A stretch of 47,642 bases of DNA, taken from Dyella silvatica. GTDB taxonomy: Bacteria > Pseudomonadota > Gammaproteobacteria > Xanthomonadales > Rhodanobacteraceae. A model generated the notes under the pieces. That model did not search any database and was not told the origin of the DNA. It saw nothing but the letters and a program-made list of their open reading frames with translations. The DNA is taken from contig NZ_JAPDPE010000024.1 of assembly GCF_026283955.1 (NCBI RefSeq), positions 1 to 47,642 on the forward strand, written 5' to 3'. Made by a program: the position numbers and the translations under genes. Shown piece by piece: positions 45,366 through 47,642 of this stretch (positions are counted from its first letter, which is position 1; each line of letters begins with the position of its first letter).

Positions 45366-46075
45366 AATGGCTGACCTCCATCGGCATCAGTATCGGCGTG
45401 CTTTGCGTGCTGCCGCTTGATCTCACCGCTGCAACGCCGTCGTCCGATGCGGATGCCATCGTGGCCGCTGCGCAGTCATCGGTCGAGCAGCGGCTAGGTA
45501 GCGGTTACTCCCGAGTAGAACTGATTGTCACGGGGCGCCCCGAGCGGGTGTCGCATGGCAGCGAACATGTTGAATATCGTGCCACTCCTGTTACCGGCCA
45601 TTGGCCGCGTGCGCGTTTCAGGGTCATGGTGGAGGTTCGGGTCAAGGGGCGTTTGCAGCAAACGGTGCCCGTGGGTTTCGCGTTGGCAGCCTACGCGCCC
45701 GCCTGGGTTTATCGTGAAAATGTTTCAGATCGAGCCATTGCCGAGGACTTGAGCCTTAGTCAGCAAACCGCCGATGTGGCCGCGAGCGCCGCTGAGCCGG
45801 TGGCTTCACCGGAGCTACTCAAGGGCATGCGTCTGCGGCGTGTGGTGCGCGCTGGCCAAGTGGTCACCAAGGCCGATTTTGAGCCCGTGCCAGATATCGA
45901 TAACCGCCAACGCGTGAAGCTGCTCGCTGCCTTTGGCGCCATTACCGTCGAGAGTGTGGGGGTGGCCATGCAAGCAGGTAACAAAGGCGACGTTGTGCCT
46001 ATTCAGGTGGCTGGCAACAGCCAGCCGGTCAAGGCAACCATCACCGACCGCGGAGTAGCGCAAGTTGTACCGTAA
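45362..46075 (+). CDS. flgA: Flagellar P-ring assembly chaperone FlgA
   Basis: A 237-residue periplasmic protein. The signal peptide is about 1-25 (cleavage near LTAA). A middle domain leads to a C-terminal SAF-type domain with KGMRLRRVVRAGQVVTKADF and a GDVVPIQVAGNSQPVKATIT region. FlgA assists FlgI assembly into the P ring. It overlaps flgG (ATGA) and flgH. In Enterobacteria flgA is divergent from flgB; its place between flgG and flgH is an arrangement more familiar from Alphaproteobacteria. Confidence 0.92.
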   Translation: MKWLTSIGISIGVLCVLPLDLTAATPSSDADAIVAAAQSSVEQRLGSGYSRVELIVTGRPERVSHGSEHVEYRATPVTGHWPRARFRVMVEVRVKGRLQQTVPVGFALAAYAPAWVYRENVSDRAIAEDLSLSQQTADVAASAAEPVASPELLKGMRLRRVVRAGQVVTKADFEPVPDIDNRQRVKLLAAFGAITVESVGVAMQAGNKGDVVPIQVAGNSQPVKATITDRGVAQVVP

Positions 46076-46655
46076 ATTGACCCTAGGATTGCTGCTGGCC
46101 TTTGTTATGCAGGCCCAGTCCGCGCATGCGCAAGAGCATGCTGCCGGCATGATCGACCCGACGACGTATCACGGCTTGGCCGAAGATCGTCGTGCCCATC
46201 GGGTGGGCGATACGCTGACGGTACTCGTCGTGGAGACTTCGCGCGCTTCGGCAACCGCAAACACGGCGTCAGGAAATGATGTGCAGTTGAATGCCGGTCT
46301 GCGCACGACCAATCGCGATCACGGCGGCGTGTTGAGCCTGGGTGGCAGTGATACGGGTACGGGCCAGACCAATCGATCCGGTGCGGTGCAGACCCAGTTG
46401 GCGGTGCGCGTTGTCGGCATCGACGACTCCGGCACCTTGCGCATTCGCGGCGAGCAATCGGTTGTGGTCAACGGCGAGACTCAGCACATCGCGCTCAATG
46501 GCGCCGTGCGGCCCGAAGACATCTCGTCGGCCAATACCATTCTTTCCAATCGCATCAGCGAAGCCAATATCGAATTCACCGGACGTGGTGACGTCAGTGA
46601 GCCACAAAAGCGCAGCATCATCTATCGGATTACCAAATGGCTGGGTCTACTGTGA
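46065..46655 (+). CDS. flgH: Flagellar L-ring protein FlgH, without lipobox
   Basis: A 196-residue protein. The L-ring core is clear: LAEDRRAHRVGDTLTVLVVE, then VRVVGIDDSGTLRIRGEQSV, NGAVRPEDISSANTILSNRI and ANIEFTGRGDV. The start appears to be TTG 46065, with GGAG 9 bases upstream, inside flgA. It begins with a signal peptide (YRKLTLGLLLAFVMQAQSAH). Most FlgH proteins are lipoproteins with a Cys after the signal; this protein has no cysteine at all and would be cleaved by signal peptidase I. The region between signal and core is short. It forms the outer-membrane ring around the rod. Confidence 0.92.
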   Translation: MYRKLTLGLLLAFVMQAQSAHAQEHAAGMIDPTTYHGLAEDRRAHRVGDTLTVLVVETSRASATANTASGNDVQLNAGLRTTNRDHGGVLSLGGSDTGTGQTNRSGAVQTQLAVRVVGIDDSGTLRIRGEQSVVVNGETQHIALNGAVRPEDISSANTILSNRISEANIEFTGRGDVSEPQKRSIIYRITKWLGLL

Positions 46656-47642
46656 AGCGCTGGTTGGCGGTCGCACTTTTTGCCTGTGTCGGGATCAGCC
46701 AGGTGCACGCGCAGGGCTTTGTCGGCGTGCGCCTGAAAGAGATCGCCCGAGCTGAAGGTGTGCAAGACAATGCGTTGATCGGCTACGGCTTGGTCGTGGG
46801 CCTTTCAGGTTCGGGCGACAGCAGCCGCAATCACGCCACCATGCAATCGGTCGCGAACACGTTGAGCCATTTCGGTGTCAACGTCACGACCGATGACCTC
46901 AACAGCCGAAATGTCGCGGCTGTCATGGTCACCACGACATTGCCGGCTTTTGCCGAGCCTGGACAGAAACTGGATGTGTCGGTGGCATCGGTAGGTGATG
47001 CGCGCAGTCTCAGTGGCGGTACCTTGCTGCTCGCGCCGTTGGATGGCCCGGATGGCCAGGTTTACGCGCTGGCCCAAGGTGCGATCTCGGTCGGTGGCTA
47101 CAAGGTTCAATCGTTCGGTAGCGTTGAACAGAAAAATCACCCTACGGCGGGACTCGTGCCAGATGGCGCCACCGTGCAACGCTCAGCCCCGTTGGGAGCC
47201 TTGGGTACAACGGGGTCGATCAACGTCATCCTGTATCAGCCCGACTTTACGACGGCTACGCGGGTTGCCCAGGCCCTGCAGCGTTCGCTGCCTGGAGTGC
47301 AGGCAGCAGCTGTGCATGCCGGCAAAGTGGTGGTGCATTTCAATCAACCATCGGGCAGCGTGGTGCAAGCTATTTCGGCGATCGAGAATGTAACGGTCGA
47401 ACCCGACCAGGTGGCACGCGTTGTCGTCAACGAGCGAACCGGCACCGTGGTTTCCGGGGGCGACGTTCGCTTGGCTAGCGTCACCATTTCACAAGGTGAC
47501 TTGCGGGTTTCGATCAAGACCAATTATCTGGTCTCGCAGCCTGATGGCATTTACGTCGATCCATCGCGCAACATTCAGACGGCGGTTGTCCCGGAGTCGA
47601 AGATCAAAGTCAACGAGGACGATGCGCGCATGGTCAATCTGA
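46652..47642 (+). CDS. flgI: Flagellar P-ring protein FlgI (cut by window end)
   Basis: The first 330 residues of FlgI; the gene continues past the window. A signal peptide (MKRWLAVALFACVGIS, cleavage near VHAQ) is followed by the family start GVRLKEIARAEGVQDNALIG and GLVVGLSGSGDSS. Later come GGTLLLAPLDGPDGQVYALAQG and VVVNERTGTVVSGGDVRLAS. I take GTG 46652, which overlaps the flgH stop codon; an in-frame ATG at 46637 would add five residues. The P ring surrounds the rod in the peptidoglycan layer. Confidence 0.95.
   Translation, partial: MKRWLAVALFACVGISQVHAQGFVGVRLKEIARAEGVQDNALIGYGLVVGLSGSGDSSRNHATMQSVANTLSHFGVNVTTDDLNSRNVAAVMVTTTLPAFAEPGQKLDVSVASVGDARSLSGGTLLLAPLDGPDGQVYALAQGAISVGGYKVQSFGSVEQKNHPTAGLVPDGATVQRSAPLGALGTTGSINVILYQPDFTTATRVAQALQRSLPGVQAAAVHAGKVVVHFNQPSGSVVQAISAIENVTVEPDQVARVVVNERTGTVVSGGDVRLASVTISQGDLRVSIKTNYLVSQPDGIYVDPSRNIQTAVVPESKIKVNEDDARMVNL

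Overview
The window looks like a chromosomal segment of a GC-rich gammaproteobacterium of the Xanthomonadales, most likely Rhodanobacteraceae (Dyella/Rhodanobacter/Luteibacter-like). The reasons are the high GC of the core genes, the gene run fmdB-like / aspS / yebC / ruvC / ruvA / kup / ruvB / ybgC / tolQRAB-pal-cpoB / queE / queC, and a DUF3011 protein, a family I associate with Xanthomonads. This placement rests on pattern recognition, not on a search.

Region 1 (1-16169) is conserved housekeeping DNA on the + strand. It holds the end of an FmdB-type zinc ribbon gene, a DUF3011 secreted protein, aspartyl-tRNA synthetase, a small alpha/beta hydrolase, YebC and the RuvCAB Holliday-junction genes, with the potassium transporter kup between ruvA and ruvB. 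The complete Tol-Pal envelope operon (ybgC-tolQ-tolR-tolA-tolB-pal-cpoB), the queuosine genes queE and queC, and a tRNA-Lys(TTT) with promoter and terminator follow. Two related ~170-bp elements with GGGGAAC arrays at their ends lie before yebC and before ruvB.

Region 2 (about 16207-38140) is accessory DNA. Its centre is one uninterrupted 18,984-bp reading frame (16912-35895) for a 6,327-residue RHS/YD-repeat protein. The protein contains an array of about fifteen 71-residue spaced repeats, two large collinear super-modules, two carbohydrate-binding-like domains, a LysM domain, a Gly/Ala-rich pre-toxin region and a short C-terminal tip with an HExxH zinc-protease-like motif. A 137-residue gene overlaps its stop codon. 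It encodes a four-cysteine zinc ribbon followed by a ribosomal-protein-L7/L12-like domain, and is the candidate immunity gene. The rhs start codon lies behind a three-segment hairpin that would pair away its ribosome binding site. Around this locus are degenerate gene fragments, REP-like palindromes, a lipoprotein gene on the - strand and an IS3-type orfA remnant.

Region 3 (38675-47642) is a tightly overlapped flagellar operon: TPR protein, fliQ, fliR, flhB, flhA, flgF, flgG, flgA, flgH and flgI (cut by the window end). It encodes part of the export apparatus plus distal rod, P-ring and L-ring proteins. The order (fliQR-flhBA joined to flgFGAHI, no fliP directly upstream) and an FlgH with no cysteine are unusual and suggest a secondary or horizontally acquired flagellar system.
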